Shown: positions 47,631-57,042, numbered from the stretch's first letter. The stretch is 64,000 nucleotides of DNA from an uncultured Tateyamaria sp. (GCF_947487805.1 NZ_CANKXW010000005.1:124001-188000), one strand, 5' to 3'. Translations and numbers: made by a program. Notes: generated by a model not told the origin, from the sequence alone.

Positions 47631-48968
47631 ATGCGTTTGAGCCGATATTTCCTGCCTGTGCTGAAAGAAAACCCGAGCGAGGCGCAGATCGTCAGCCACC
47701 GTTTGATGCTGCGGGCCGGCATGATCAAACAGGCCAGCGCGGGCATCTATTCGTGGCTGCCTCTGGGCTTCAAGGTGCTGCGCAAGATCGAGAATATCGT
47801 GCACGAGGAACAGGCCCGCGCCGGACACATGGCGATGCTGATGCCCACCATCCAGTCGGCGGACCTGTGGCGGGAAAGCGGGCGCTATGACGCCTACGGG
47901 GCCGAGATGCTGCGCATCAAGGATCGCCATGACCGCGAGATGCTGTTCACGCCCACCGCCGAAGAGCTGATCACAGATATCTTCCGCGCCCATGTCGGCA
48001 GCTACAAGGATCTGCCGCTGACCATGTACCAGATCCAGTGGAAATTCCGCGACGAGATCCGCCCGCGCTTTGGCGTGATGCGCGGCCGTGAATTCCTGAT
48101 GAAGGACGGCTACAACTTTGACCTCACCAAGGAAGATGCGATGCACAGCTACAATCGCCATCTGGTGAGCTATCTGCGCACCTACGAGCGGATGGGGTTG
48201 CAGGCGATCCCGATGCGCGCGGATTCCGGCCCCATCGGCGGCGATGACACCCATGAGTTCCTCGTGCTGGCCGACACCGGCGAGAGCGAGGTGTTCTATG
48301 ACAGTGCCGTCACGGATCTGAGCTTTGGCGACCGCGACATCGACTATAACGACGTGGCCCAGTGCGCAGGCGTGATGGAGGAGTTCACCAACCTCTATGC
48401 CCGCACCGACGAAACCCATGACGAAGCGTTGTTCAATGCCATCCCGGAAGAGCGCCGCCGTGTGGCGCGCGGCATCGAGGTGGGGCAGATCTTTTACTTT
48501 GGCACCAAGTATTCCGAGGCGCTGAATGCCGTGGTGCAGGGCCCCGATGGCAAGCAATCGCCCGTGCACATGGGCAGCCACGGCATCGGTGTGTCCCGCC
48601 TGCTGGGTGCCATCATCGAGGCCAGCCACGACGACAAGGGCATCATCTGGCCCGAAGGTGTCACGCCGTTCCATTGCGGGATCGTGAACCTGAAACAGGG
48701 CGACGCAGAGGCCGATGGTGCCTGCGACGCGCTGTACCAAAGCCTGACGGCGCTGGGGCTTGAGCCGCTTTATGATGACCGCAACGAACGCGCGGGTGGC
48801 AAGTTTGCGACGATGGACCTGATCGGCCTGCCGTGGCGCATCACCGTGGGGCCGCGTGGGCTCAAGAACGGGGTGGTCGAACTGACCTCGCGCCGCACCG
48901 GCGAGAGCGAAGAGATGACGCCCGAGGCCGCAGTGCAGAAGGTCGCGGAGATTTACGCTGGGGTCTAG
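47631..48968 (+). CDS. proS: Prolyl-tRNA synthetase, short (alphaproteobacterial) type
   Basis: The 445-residue class II synthetase charges tRNA-Pro. Motif 1 is near [18 protein letters not shown], motif 2 at [19 protein letters not shown] and motif 3 at [11 protein letters not shown]. The editing insertion found in the long bacterial form is missing, as usual in alphaproteobacteria. GAGGAG at 47614-47619 lies in front of ATG 47631. It is followed by genes leading to lolCD, a common neighbour set in this group. Confidence 0.96.
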   Translation: MRLSRYFLPVLKENPSEAQIVSHRLMLRAGMIKQASAGIYSWLPLGFKVLRKIENIVHEEQARAGHMAMLMPTIQSADLWRESGRYDAYGAEMLRIKDRHDREMLFTPTAEELITDIFRAHVGSYKDLPLTMYQIQWKFRDEIRPRFGVMRGREFLMKDGYNFDLTKEDAMHSYNRHLVSYLRTYERMGLQAIPMRADSGPIGGDDTHEFLVLADTGESEVFYDSAVTDLSFGDRDIDYNDVAQCAGVMEEFTNLYARTDETHDEALFNAIPEERRRVARGIEVGQIFYFGTKYSEALNAVVQGPDGKQSPVHMGSHGIGVSRLLGAIIEASHDDKGIIWPEGVTPFHCGIVNLKQGDAEADGACDALYQSLTALGLEPLYDDRNERAGGKFATMDLIGLPWRITVGPRGLKNGVVELTSRRTGESEEMTPEAAVQKVAEIYAGV

Positions 48969-48971
48969 GTG

Positions 48972-49934
48972 ATGTGGCGGCGTGTCCTGTCGGTCGTGTT
49001 TTGCGTTTTGACCGCTTCTGCGGCGGTCGCGGACGACGCGCACGTCAGACTGACTGCCGCCTTTGATGCATGGTTGGCCAAGGCCGACACGCAGGGCCAG
49101 ATTGCCACGGCGCTGCCGGGGCCGGACGGGCTTGATCTGGTCCGCACCGGGTCCGGCATGGTCGAGCTGGCCAGTGTCAGCAAATCGGTGACGGCCCTGT
49201 GCGTGCTGGATCTGGTGGAGGCGGGGCGGCTTGACTGGTCCGACCGTCTGGCGGATCTGCTGGGCCAGGCACCGGATGTGACCGTGGCGCAGCTGATCAC
49301 CCATAGCGGCGGGCTGGCGCCAGACAACACCCAAGGCGTCATGGCGCTGTGGCTCAACCGCGCAACACCGGATAGCGCACATTTCAGCGCGCAGGTGCTG
49401 CGCATCGTGAACGCGCGCACGACGCAGGAGGCGACACCCGGCACCTACCACTATAACAACGAAAACTACGCGCTGCTGGGCCTTGTGATCGAGGCGGTGA
49501 CCGGCACACCCTATCTTGACCATTGCCGGGCGGCGCTGGATCTGGGCGACGGGATCGCGGCGAGCCCGCACGCGATGGCGATGCAGCCCTGGGGCGGGTT
49601 GATGGCCGAACCGGCGGCGCATCTGGCCTTTCTGCACCGCCATTTCGGACCGGACAGCGCCGTGGGGCAGGACCCCTTTGCCTACCCGCATGTGCCCACA
49701 GGGGGCGGCGCCTATTACGGGCTGGGCATGGCCTTTCGCGCCCATGGCGACGGGCACAATTTCTGGCACTTCGGCGCGTGGTGCTTTCCGGACCGGTTCA
49801 ATCAGGGAAGCTTTGCCGTGATCTGGCAGGACAAGGCCGCAGCCCTTGCCGCCTATGACGCCTGCGTGTCCCGGGACATGATGTTCGACCTCGATGCGGC
49901 GCTGGTGGGTGCCGTCTATGGGGGTGTGCAATGA
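48972..49934 (+). CDS. Secreted serine hydrolase (beta-lactamase family)
   Basis: The 320-residue protein has a signal peptide (about 1-20) and a class C beta-lactamase-like domain. The SxxK motif is SVSK in ELASVSKSVTAL (nucleophile near residue 68). The YxN triad appears as YNN in HYNNENYALL, and HFG in the late region replaces the usual K-T-G. It may be a peptidase or esterase rather than a true beta-lactamase. GTG 48969 and ATG 48972 are both possible; ATG is given. Confidence 0.83.
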   Translation: MWRRVLSVVFCVLTASAAVADDAHVRLTAAFDAWLAKADTQGQIATALPGPDGLDLVRTGSGMVELASVSKSVTALCVLDLVEAGRLDWSDRLADLLGQAPDVTVAQLITHSGGLAPDNTQGVMALWLNRATPDSAHFSAQVLRIVNARTTQEATPGTYHYNNENYALLGLVIEAVTGTPYLDHCRAALDLGDGIAASPHAMAMQPWGGLMAEPAAHLAFLHRHFGPDSAVGQDPFAYPHVPTGGGAYYGLGMAFRAHGDGHNFWHFGAWCFPDRFNQGSFAVIWQDKAAALAAYDACVSRDMMFDLDAALVGAVYGGVQ

Positions 49935-50437
49935 TCCTGCGGGTCCTTGCCCTGTCGGGTGGTGTGCTGGGCGGGGCGGCGGCGTCGCAATTCCCTGAAT
50001 TCTCGCAGCAATACACCCAGCGTCTGGGCGGGGCGGTGGACGCGCTGGAACAGGTGGTCGCGGATTTCGACGCCTCCGCCAGCGCCTCGGGCCTCAGCCG
50101 CGACGCGGCCCTCGCGCAGATGCAGGGGGCCGAGTTCCTCGAACGCCGGCGCGCGGATATGGAACGCACATTCGACCGGCACGCGCGGCTCAAGGCCGAT
50201 CTCGCAGTGCTTGACGATGCGGGGCCGTTCATGCGCGCCTACCACGCCGCCCGGATGACCGATGGCGACGTCGCGCGCGCAGCACTCGAAGTCTATGAAC
50301 CCGCCGTGCCGCTGAACATGGCCGGCGCTGTCTTTGCGGGCACCGGATTTGTCGCCGGCCTGCTGGGGGTCTGGGCGCTGATCAAGCTGCTGCTCTGGCC
50401 GCTGTCGCTCCGGCGGCGGTCCGCGCGCGGCACTTGA
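49931..50437 (+). CDS. DUF2937 membrane protein
   Basis: The 168-residue protein has an N-terminal hydrophobic segment, a long central helical part (FPEFSQQYTQRLGGAVDALE) and a C-terminal membrane helix (AGTGFVAGLLGVWALIKLLL-like, about 133-155). This is the DUF2937 layout. The function is unknown. The start overlaps the serine hydrolase stop as ATGA. It lies ahead of the lol permease by 51 bp. Confidence 0.85.
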   Translation: MILRVLALSGGVLGGAAASQFPEFSQQYTQRLGGAVDALEQVVADFDASASASGLSRDAALAQMQGAEFLERRRADMERTFDRHARLKADLAVLDDAGPFMRAYHAARMTDGDVARAALEVYEPAVPLNMAGAVFAGTGFVAGLLGVWALIKLLLWPLSLRRRSARGT

Positions 50438-50488
50438 CCTCGGGCGCGGACAGGGCCACACCTCCTCCAGCCCGAGCAGGAGCCGAAA

Positions 50489-51778
50489 ATGGCCAACCAG
50501 ACAGCCCCCTTTGCCCCGTTTGAGTGGATGATCGCCTGGCGCTATCTGCGCGCCCGCCGTGCCGAGGGCGGCGTCAGCACCATGACGTGGATCAGCCTGA
50601 TCGGCATCACCCTCGCCGTCTTTGCCCTGATCGCGACGCTGGCCGTGCGCTCGGGCTTTCGGGCCGAGTTCGTGGACACAATCCTTGGCGCCAACGCCCA
50701 TGTCACCGTCTACCACATCGGAGAGGTGTCGGCGCAAACGGGGCGTATCGATCGCACCATCGCCGACTATGACGCCATGACCGAAAACCTGCGCGCCGTG
50801 CCCGGTGTCACCCGCGCCGCACCGCTGGTGCGGGGCCAGGTCATGGGCAACCTGCGCAGCCGCAATGCGGGCGTGCAGGTCTATGGCCTGCGGGCCGAGG
50901 ATCTGGCCAGCCTGCCGCGCATCGCGGACCCCGAAACATCGCAGGGCGACATCGCGCGTTTCGAACAGGGCATCGCCATCGGCTCCGGCGTGGCGCAGGA
51001 ACTGGGCGCGCAGGTGGGTGACCGGATCAAGCTGATCTCGCCCAACGGCGTGCGCACCGCCTTTGGCACCAGCCCGCGCATCAACGCCTACGAGGTCACG
51101 TACATCTTCTCCGCCGGGCGCTATGACATCGACCGCGTGCGCGTCTACCTGCCGCTGGCCGAGGCGCAGACCTTTTTCAACCGCGAAGGCGTCGTGGACG
51201 AGATCGAGGTCATGGTCGACAGCCCCGAAGACGTCGACAGCTATGCCCGCGCGCTGCTGCAATCGGCCGGCGAAAGGGCGCAGTTGTGGACGTGGCGCGA
51301 CGCTTCGGGCGGCTTTCTGCGCGCGCTCGAGGTTGAGGACAACGTGATGTTCATCATCCTGTCCATCCTCGTCCTGATCGCGGCAATGAACATCGTCTCG
51401 GGCCTGATCATGCTGGTCAAGAACAAGGGCCGCGACATCGGCATCCTGCGCACCATGGGCCTGACCGAAGGGTCGGTGCTGCGCGTCTTCTTCATCTGCG
51501 GGGCCTTTACCGGGATCATCGGGACGGCCATGGGCGTGATCCTCGGCTGCCTCTTTGCGATCTATATCGACCCGCTGTTTTCCTTCGTGAACTACGTCAT
51601 GGGCGGCGGCGTCTGGGATCCGTCGATCCGCGGCATCTATGCGCTGCCCGCCAAACTCAACCCCGAGGACGTCCTCAGCGCCGTGGCCCTGTCGCTGGGC
51701 CTGTCCTTTGTGGTGACCATCTTTCCCGCCCGGCGTGCCGCGCGGATGAACCCGGTAGAGGCGCTGCGCTATGAATGA
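50489..51778 (+). CDS. lolC: Lipoprotein-releasing permease LolC/E
   Basis: The 429-residue protein has the LolC/LolE layout: one N-terminal membrane helix, a large periplasmic domain (about 50-270) and three C-terminal helices. [20 protein letters not shown] at the start and [18 protein letters not shown] at the end are typical. It forms the LolCDE complex, which extracts lipoproteins from the inner membrane. One permease gene only is seen, as in many alphaproteobacteria. It overlaps lolD by 8 bp. Confidence 0.93.
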   Translation: MANQTAPFAPFEWMIAWRYLRARRAEGGVSTMTWISLIGITLAVFALIATLAVRSGFRAEFVDTILGANAHVTVYHIGEVSAQTGRIDRTIADYDAMTENLRAVPGVTRAAPLVRGQVMGNLRSRNAGVQVYGLRAEDLASLPRIADPETSQGDIARFEQGIAIGSGVAQELGAQVGDRIKLISPNGVRTAFGTSPRINAYEVTYIFSAGRYDIDRVRVYLPLAEAQTFFNREGVVDEIEVMVDSPEDVDSYARALLQSAGERAQLWTWRDASGGFLRALEVEDNVMFIILSILVLIAAMNIVSGLIMLVKNKGRDIGILRTMGLTEGSVLRVFFICGAFTGIIGTAMGVILGCLFAIYIDPLFSFVNYVMGGGVWDPSIRGIYALPAKLNPEDVLSAVALSLGLSFVVTIFPARRAARMNPVEALRYE

Positions 51779-52448
51779 TCCGGTGCTGGCCCTCGAAGGG
51801 ATCACCAAGACCTACAACCCCGGCCTGCCGGGGCAGGTGGATGTGCTGCGCGGCGTGGACCTGACCGTCGCCGCGGGAGAGGTCGTGGCGCTGGTGGCCC
51901 CGTCGGGGGCGGGTAAATCCACGCTCCTGCACATCGCGGGCCTTCTGGACACGCCCGACGCAGGGCACGTGACGCTGGGCGGCGAGAACCTCACCGGCCG
52001 GTCCGACCGGCGGCGTACGCTGGCGCGCCGCGCCGATGTCGGGTTCATCTACCAGTTCCACCATCTGCTGCCCGAATTCACCGCGCTTGAAAACATCGCT
52101 CTGCCACAGCTCAGCGCCGGGGTGGCGCGCAAGGACGCCGACGAACGGGCGCGTATGCTCTTGGCCCGCGTGGGTGTCGACCACCGTGCAGATCACCGAC
52201 CAGCGGCGCTCTCGGGCGGGGAACAGCAGCGCGTGGCCTTCTGCCGGGCGCTGGCCAATGCGCCCCGGCTCCTGCTGGCGGACGAGCCCACGGGCAATCT
52301 GGACCCCGCCACGTCCGACCAGGTGTTCGGCACGCTGATGGCACTGGTCCGCGACACCGGGCTGTCCGCGCTGATCGCCACCCACAACCTCGATCTGGCC
52401 GCGCGCATGGACCGCACCGTACGGCTGGAGGCCGGGCACCTGACCTGA
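51771..52448 (+). CDS. lolD: Lipoprotein-releasing ATPase LolD
   Basis: The 225-residue ABC ATPase has Walker [10 protein letters not shown] (about 43-51), the LolD-typical [21 protein letters not shown], signature LSGGEQQR and Walker [13 protein letters not shown]. It powers lipoprotein release with the permease encoded just before it. The 8-bp overlap shows tight coupling. No LolE partner follows. Confidence 0.95.
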   Translation: MNDPVLALEGITKTYNPGLPGQVDVLRGVDLTVAAGEVVALVAPSGAGKSTLLHIAGLLDTPDAGHVTLGGENLTGRSDRRRTLARRADVGFIYQFHHLLPEFTALENIALPQLSAGVARKDADERARMLLARVGVDHRADHRPAALSGGEQQRVAFCRALANAPRLLLADEPTGNLDPATSDQVFGTLMALVRDTGLSALIATHNLDLAARMDRTVRLEAGHLT

Positions 52449-52580
52449 TCCGGCTTTGGGCCCGATCTGGAAACAGAGTGTTTTGCAACCGGCGGTGTGT
52501 ATCGGACCCGTCCTGTGCTACACGTTCATGGTTAATGCCTGCTGTTGTGCCCTTGTACCGCCCATGTCCGGAGCCTTTCG

Positions 52581-54104
52581 ATGTCACCTTTGTTTACGCT
52601 TTTGTTTCTGACGTTCCTGCCACTCTTTGCGGCTGTTGACGGCGACGCAGAGGACACCAGCACCGACACGCCCGACCCCACCGAGCCCACGGACCCGACA
52701 GACCCGTCCACCGACGGGTTCAACATCATGGGCGAGGATTCCCTCAGCGACGATCTGCTTGGCACGATCTTCAACGACACGATCAGCGGCCTCGCTGGCG
52801 ATGACACGCTCAACGGGCTCAGCGGCGATGACATCATTGACGGTGGTGTGGGCGACGACCTGTTGCAGGGCCGGACCGGGGCGGACACGCTGATGGGCGG
52901 CACGGGTGATGACAACCTCAACGGCAACGAAGATGACGACGTCCTGATCGCGGGCGCGGGCGTCGATCGGGCCGAGGGCGGCGACGGCAATGACAGCATC
53001 TCGGGCGGGGCGGACGCGGACGACCTGCGCGGCGGTGCAGGGGATGACACCCTGATCGGCGGCGACAGCGACACGCCCTTCGATGCTGCTGCGGATACGC
53101 TGCTGGGTGGAGACGGTGCGGACCTTCTGTTCCTGTCCGACAGCGACACCGGCACCGGCGGCGCCGGGGCCGACGGGTTTGCCCTCAGCCAGGGGGAAAC
53201 CGGCGCGGTGACCATCACCGATTTCAACGCCGCCGAAGACATGCTCATCGTCGAACAGCTGGAAGGGGCCACCACCACCATCTCCAGCCAGACCGCAACC
53301 GCCGAGGGCATCGTGATCGAGTTCAGCACCGGCGCCACCGCCTTGCTGTCCGGCCTCGTCAATCCCATCGACGAAGGGCTGGTATCCTTCGTGGATGTCG
53401 CCCCGGTGACCGAAGATCCGGGCGAAGACACCATGGGTGGGGATACCATGGGTGAGGACACCATGGGCGAGGACACGATGGGCGAAGATACCATGGGTGA
53501 GGACACCATGGGCGAAGACACCATGGGTGAGGATACCATGGGACCTGCCACCGTGACCTCCTTCACCGGCACGGACGGCGATGAAAGCCTGACCCCGCCG
53601 GGTGCCACCCAAGCCCTGAATGCCGACCTCGCGGGCGGCAACGACAGCGCCACCGGCGACGCGCAGGACGACACGATCGCGGGCGGCACAGGCGCGGATA
53701 CGCTGGCCGGTGCCGCGGGTGACGACATCCTCTTCTCCACCAGCAGCGATGCCGCCACCGCCTCCGACGCAGAGGTCGACAGCCTCGACGGCGGCCTTGG
53801 CGATGACACCCTTGTGCTGGGCGCGGGCGATATCGCGACGGGGGGCGACGGGCTTGATACCTTTGCCCTGCGCGCGGACGCGAACGACACGGTCACGGTG
53901 ACGGATTTCGATCCCTCCGAGGACCTGCTGCTGGTCGAAACGGCCACCCCCGCGGACATGACGATCCTGGGTCAGACGGTCGTGTCTGGCAACCTGATCA
54001 TCAGCTTCTCCAACGGCGCGGACATCCTGCTCAGTGGTATCGGTGCGGAAATTGATCCATCCCTGATCCGCTTCGAAACACCGGGCATGTCAACAACCGC
54101 TTGA
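52581..54104 (+). CDS. RTX-like acidic calcium-binding repeat protein
   Basis: The 507-residue protein has an N-terminal hydrophobic segment (about 2-17), a Thr/Pro/Asp spacer (DPTEPTDPTDPST), about ten GGxGxDxL-type RTX nonapeptides (about 65-190), an eight-copy pentapeptide array (about 282-321) and a second weaker RTX part. Two related domains of about 65 residues, VTITDFNAAEDMLIVE... and VTVTDFDPSEDLLLVE..., end each half. It is probably exported and Ca2+-binding. ATG 52581 is chosen because it begins the hydrophobic segment. A type I secretion operon is not nearby. Confidence 0.8.
   Translation: MSPLFTLLFLTFLPLFAAVDGDAEDTSTDTPDPTEPTDPTDPSTDGFNIMGEDSLSDDLLGTIFNDTISGLAGDDTLNGLSGDDIIDGGVGDDLLQGRTGADTLMGGTGDDNLNGNEDDDVLIAGAGVDRAEGGDGNDSISGGADADDLRGGAGDDTLIGGDSDTPFDAAADTLLGGDGADLLFLSDSDTGTGGAGADGFALSQGETGAVTITDFNAAEDMLIVEQLEGATTTISSQTATAEGIVIEFSTGATALLSGLVNPIDEGLVSFVDVAPVTEDPGEDTMGGDTMGEDTMGEDTMGEDTMGEDTMGEDTMGEDTMGPATVTSFTGTDGDESLTPPGATQALNADLAGGNDSATGDAQDDTIAGGTGADTLAGAAGDDILFSTSSDAATASDAEVDSLDGGLGDDTLVLGAGDIATGGDGLDTFALRADANDTVTVTDFDPSEDLLLVETATPADMTILGQTVVSGNLIISFSNGADILLSGIGAEIDPSLIRFETPGMSTTA
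53424..53543 (+). repeat. Eight tandem 15-bp units in the RTX-like gene
   Basis: Eight consecutive 15-bp units encode the pentapeptide EDTMG, with one unit reading GDTMG. Third-base changes (GAA/GAG, GAC/GAT, ACC/ACG, GGT/GGC) differ between units, so the peptide is kept more strictly than the DNA. The units are in frame, so gain or loss would change only the length of the acidic linker. Confidence 0.95.
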
Positions 54105-54129
54105 CGCAAGCGCATGGTTTTGCTCTGAC

Positions 54130-54161
54130 TTTACTCCGCGGCCAGCGCCCGCAGGAGTAAA
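54130..54161 (+). promoter_or_regulatory. Hairpin burying the ribosome binding site of the Ldh2-family gene
   Basis: TTTACTCC at 54130-54137 is complementary to GGAGTAAA at 54154-54161. GCGG at 54138-54141 then pairs with CCGC at 54149-54152, with one bulged base at 54153. The right arm includes the AGGAG that should serve ATG 54167. It could be a translational switch or thermometer. A role as a terminator of the RTX-like gene is less likely because no T-run follows. Confidence 0.6.
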
Positions 54162-54166
54162 ACGTC

Positions 54167-55153
54167 ATGGCAACTGTTGCACTGGTCAAAATCGAACGCA
54201 CCGTTCAGGCCGCGCTGATGCGCCACGGAGCCGGCGCCTTTGCCGCCGCCGAAGTGGCCCGCGCCACCGCCCGCGCCGAGGCGGCGGGCAACCGGATTTG
54301 CGGGCTGTACTATCTCCAAAGCTACTGCCAGCAGCTGGAAACCGGACGGGTGCAGGGCGACGTGGTGCCCGTGGTGTCCACACCCCGCCCCGCCGCTGTC
54401 CACGTGGATGCGCTCATGGGCTTTGCCCAGCCCGCTTTTGCCTACGGGCTGGCGCCCGCGCTTGACGCCGCACGCCAATACGGCGTGGCGACCCTGGCCG
54501 TGGGCCACGCGCATACATGCACCTCGCTGGGCTATTTCACCGAACAGATCGCGCAGGCCGGGCTGATCGGGCTTGGCATGACCAACGCCTCGCCCATCGT
54601 GGCCCCGCCGGGGGGCAAGACGCGCATGATCGGCACCAACCCCATCGCCTTTTCCGTGCCCGACGGGCAGGGCGGGCTGGCCATGCAGTTCGACCAGTCC
54701 ACCACAACCGTGGCACTGGGCAAGATCACGATGGCCAAGGCCGCAGGCCACAGCATCCCCGAAGGCTGGGCGCTGGACGCCGACGGCAATCCCACCACCG
54801 ACCCCGAGGCCGCCCTCGCAGGGTCGCTCGTGTCGATGGGCGGCTACAAGGGCTGGGGCTTTGGCATCATGGCCGAGCTTTTGACCGCCGGGATGGCGGG
54901 CGGTGTCCTCAGCCGCGATGTCAAACCGCTCAAGGCCCCCGAGGGCCCGCCCCACGATCTGGGCCAGTACTACATCCTGATCGACCCCAGCGCCTCTGAC
55001 CACTTTGCCGACCGCCTCACCGCGCTGTCCGAACTGGTGGCGCAGGACGCGGGCGCGCGCCTGCCGGGCCAGTCCCGCGTGCTGGCCGATCCGGTCGATG
55101 TGGACGACGCCGCCTGGGCACAGGCGCTGGACCTCGCGGCGCTGCCTGGCTAG
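54167..55153 (+). CDS. Ldh2-family NAD(P)-dependent oxidoreductase
   Basis: The 328-residue protein belongs to the malate/L-lactate dehydrogenase (Ldh2/ComC/YlbC) family, which uses a non-Rossmann NAD(P) fold. Conserved parts include SYCQQLETGRVQ, GHAHTCTSLGYFTEQIAQAG (catalytic histidine region), IGTNPIAFSVPDG and GGYKGWGFGIMAELLT. Members act on sulfolactate, ureidoglycolate, piperideine- or pyrroline-carboxylate; the substrate is not decided. The RBS lies in a stable hairpin. Its stop shares CTAG with the convergent YdcZ-type gene. Confidence 0.87.
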   Translation: MATVALVKIERTVQAALMRHGAGAFAAAEVARATARAEAAGNRICGLYYLQSYCQQLETGRVQGDVVPVVSTPRPAAVHVDALMGFAQPAFAYGLAPALDAARQYGVATLAVGHAHTCTSLGYFTEQIAQAGLIGLGMTNASPIVAPPGGKTRMIGTNPIAFSVPDGQGGLAMQFDQSTTTVALGKITMAKAAGHSIPEGWALDADGNPTTDPEAALAGSLVSMGGYKGWGFGIMAELLTAGMAGGVLSRDVKPLKAPEGPPHDLGQYYILIDPSASDHFADRLTALSELVAQDAGARLPGQSRVLADPVDVDDAAWAQALDLAALPG

Positions 55154-55584
55154 GTCTGCTGCGTCAGCCACACACCCGCCGCCATCAGCGCAATACCCCC
55201 CAGCCGCGCCGCCCCCAGCGTCGACACCTGCGCGCCAAAAAGGCCGAAATGGTCGATGGCCGCCGCACTGATCAACTGCCCCAGCAGCACGAAGAACACG
55301 GCGTTCCCGACCCCGAAATGCGGCGCGATATAGGTCACCGACAGCACGTAAAACGCGATCAGCACACCCCCCAGCAACAGGTGTTTGGGCGCGGCCGCCA
55401 GTTTGGACATCCCCTGCGCCCCGGTCAGCACAAACACCAGCCCCGCCGACCCCAGCGCGATCAGAAAGAGCACGGTCGCCGCAGCCGCCGGGCTGCCCAG
55501 CCGCGTGCCCAGTGCCGCATTCAACGCGGCCAGAATGGGGATGCCGATCCCCGCCAATAACATGATCAGCGCATATTGGGCCAT
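55150..55584 (-). CDS. YdcZ-type (DMT) small transporter
   Basis: The 144-residue protein has five hydrophobic segments and the YdcZ/DUF606 pattern: GIGIPILAALNAALGTRLGS near the start and APHFGVGNAVFFVLLGQL in the second half, plus DHFGLFG. This family usually acts as two half-size units. Its substrate is unknown. It converges on the Ldh2-family gene with a 4-base stop overlap. Confidence 0.87.
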   Translation of the reverse strand: MAQYALIMLLAGIGIPILAALNAALGTRLGSPAAAATVLFLIALGSAGLVFVLTGAQGMSKLAAAPKHLLLGGVLIAFYVLSVTYIAPHFGVGNAVFFVLLGQLISAAAIDHFGLFGAQVSTLGAARLGGIALMAAGVWLTQQT

Positions 55585-55614
55585 GTCAGGATCTCCGTTT
55601 CCTCAGGGCAAAGC

Positions 55615-56295
55615 TCATCCGCATATTCCATCCAATGCGACCCCGTCCCATGGCAGGCGCACATCGTATTGTCGCGACTGCGGCAGGGCCGCGACGGGCA
55701 TGGCCTTGGAAATCAGCGCATGCAGGCGCACGGTGCGGGGCGCTTGCGGGGCCAGCGCACGGCAGCACACAAACTCCTCGACGATCGAGCCTTGCTGCTC
55801 GAACCCGAACTCGGAAAAGCTGCGCGTGTCGCTCATCTCGAACAGATAGGGATCGCCGCCGCGCTTGTGCTCGCGGGCGGCGCGCAGGGGCGAATACCCC
55901 GTGACGGCGCGGTTCTGCCACTGCCACACATGGGTCAGTTCATGGGCCAGCAACATGGCGGCGATCAGGTTGATTTCATTGGGGTAATCCGGGACGTAGT
56001 CGTCCAGGTACCAATCCTTGTCAAACAGCACATGCGTCCACAGCGCCACCGCTGCGGGCTTGGCCGTGACGATCTCGTCGCGAGGCGGGGGCAGGATCAG
56101 CTCGCGGCAGGTCGTGCGTGGCCGCGCCTTGCGCCGGAACGTCACCGCGCGCGTCGGCGCCCCGTCCACCAACCGTACGCGCGACACGTCCAGCGCATCG
56201 CCATGCACCGTCCGGGCAAAGGCGATCTCGGTCTCGGTCAGCGGCCTGCCGCAGCTGGCCACCAGCGTGAGGATCAAAAGTGCGCGCAAAATCAT
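55615..56295 (-). CDS. Lipoprotein with HExxH-like metallopeptidase motif
   Basis: The 226-residue protein has a lipobox-type start (ILTLVASC, Cys 15). Its domain contains HELTHVWQWQN near residue 117, an HExxH zinc-peptidase-style motif, and a later EEFVCCRAL region that could give a third ligand. No assigned peptidase family was recognised. It may be a predicted membrane-bound metallopeptidase or an inactive relative. ATG 56295 is selected over 56325 because it begins the signal peptide. Confidence 0.72.
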   Translation of the reverse strand: MILRALLILTLVASCGRPLTETEIAFARTVHGDALDVSRVRLVDGAPTRAVTFRRKARPRTTCRELILPPPRDEIVTAKPAAVALWTHVLFDKDWYLDDYVPDYPNEINLIAAMLLAHELTHVWQWQNRAVTGYSPLRAAREHKRGGDPYLFEMSDTRSFSEFGFEQQGSIVEEFVCCRALAPQAPRTVRLHALISKAMPVAALPQSRQYDVRLPWDGVALDGICG

Positions 56296-56347
56296 CGTGC
56301 CACAGTAGGGGGCAGATTGGCGCAAGGTTCAAGTCACGAAACCGATG

Positions 56348-56761
56348 TCAGGCGGGCGGCAGTGCAAAGGTGGCCGTGGCCAGCGCCACGGGCTTGGCCG
56401 CGGGCTGCGCCGTGAGGGTGCACTGCGCAAAGGCCAGCGCGCGGCCCGCACGGGTCACGGTGGCGGTCGCCTCGATGCCGTCGCCCGTCCCCGGTCGCAG
56501 GAACTGCGTGTCCAGCGTCACGGTGGCGACCGGGATCATGCGCCCCAGATGCGCGCCGGTGGCGAGCACCATGGCCGTGTCCGCAAGCGTGGCCAGCGCC
56601 TGGCCTGACACGATGCCGCCGACGCGGGCGATGTCGTCGGTGATCGGAATGGAAAGGGTGACGCCTTGGGTATCGGCCCGCGTCACACGGGGCTGCAAGG
56701 CCAGCACCCAGGGCGCGAAATTCTGATCCAGAAAACGTTGAACGGTGGTGGTGTCGATCAT
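56348..56761 (-). CDS. PaaI-type hotdog thioesterase
   Basis: The 137-residue protein is a single hotdog domain. The PaaI/4HBT central helix appears as GGIVSGQALATLADTAMVLA (about 48-67), with aspartate near residue 62 as the usual catalytic position. VATVTLDTQFLRPGTGDGIE follows in the typical way. It probably hydrolyses an acyl-CoA; the substrate is unknown. Confidence 0.85.
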   Translation of the reverse strand: MIDTTTVQRFLDQNFAPWVLALQPRVTRADTQGVTLSIPITDDIARVGGIVSGQALATLADTAMVLATGAHLGRMIPVATVTLDTQFLRPGTGDGIEATATVTRAGRALAFAQCTLTAQPAAKPVALATATFALPPA

Positions 56762-56961
56762 CCCGGCACTCTGGCGCGTGGGTGCTGCGCTGGCAAGCCT
56801 ACCCGTCGCGGCGCCGTGAGCGGATGTGAGGGGGCGGCCCCTTTATGCGGCAGGCTGCCGCACCCACGTTTGTACCATGATCGCAGGGCAGATGCCTTGC
56901 GGCACGCACCGCAGGCCTCCGCTCACGGACGCGCCCGGCCTGCCAGGAAAGGAGAGAAGAG

Positions 56962-57042
56962 ATGGAAAAGGTAATCATTCCAACGGTTTTCGGGTTTGCC
57001 AGCATGATGGGCCTCTGGGTCGTCGTCGGTGCTGTGATCTGA
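56962..57042 (+). CDS. 26-residue membrane peptide candidate
   Basis: An ATG with a strong GGAGAG site (56951-56956) opens a 26-codon frame ending in TGA. The peptide starts MEKVIIPTVFGF and ends GLWVVVGAVI, giving one hydrophobic segment. The gap upstream (56762-56961) has no other gene. The good ribosome site and hydrophobic content make it a plausible small protein, but length alone gives weak evidence. Confidence 0.5.
   Translation: MEKVIIPTVFGFASMMGLWVVVGAVI

Noticed and set aside
53424-53543. Possible CRISPR or minisatellite array
   Set aside because: Units are contiguous 15-mers without spacers and stay in frame within a coding gene.
52584-53612. Minus-strand frame with HGV/HGI repeats opposite the RTX-like gene
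   Set aside because: The repeats are only the reverse reading of the pentapeptide array; the plus frame has a signal segment and RTX motifs.
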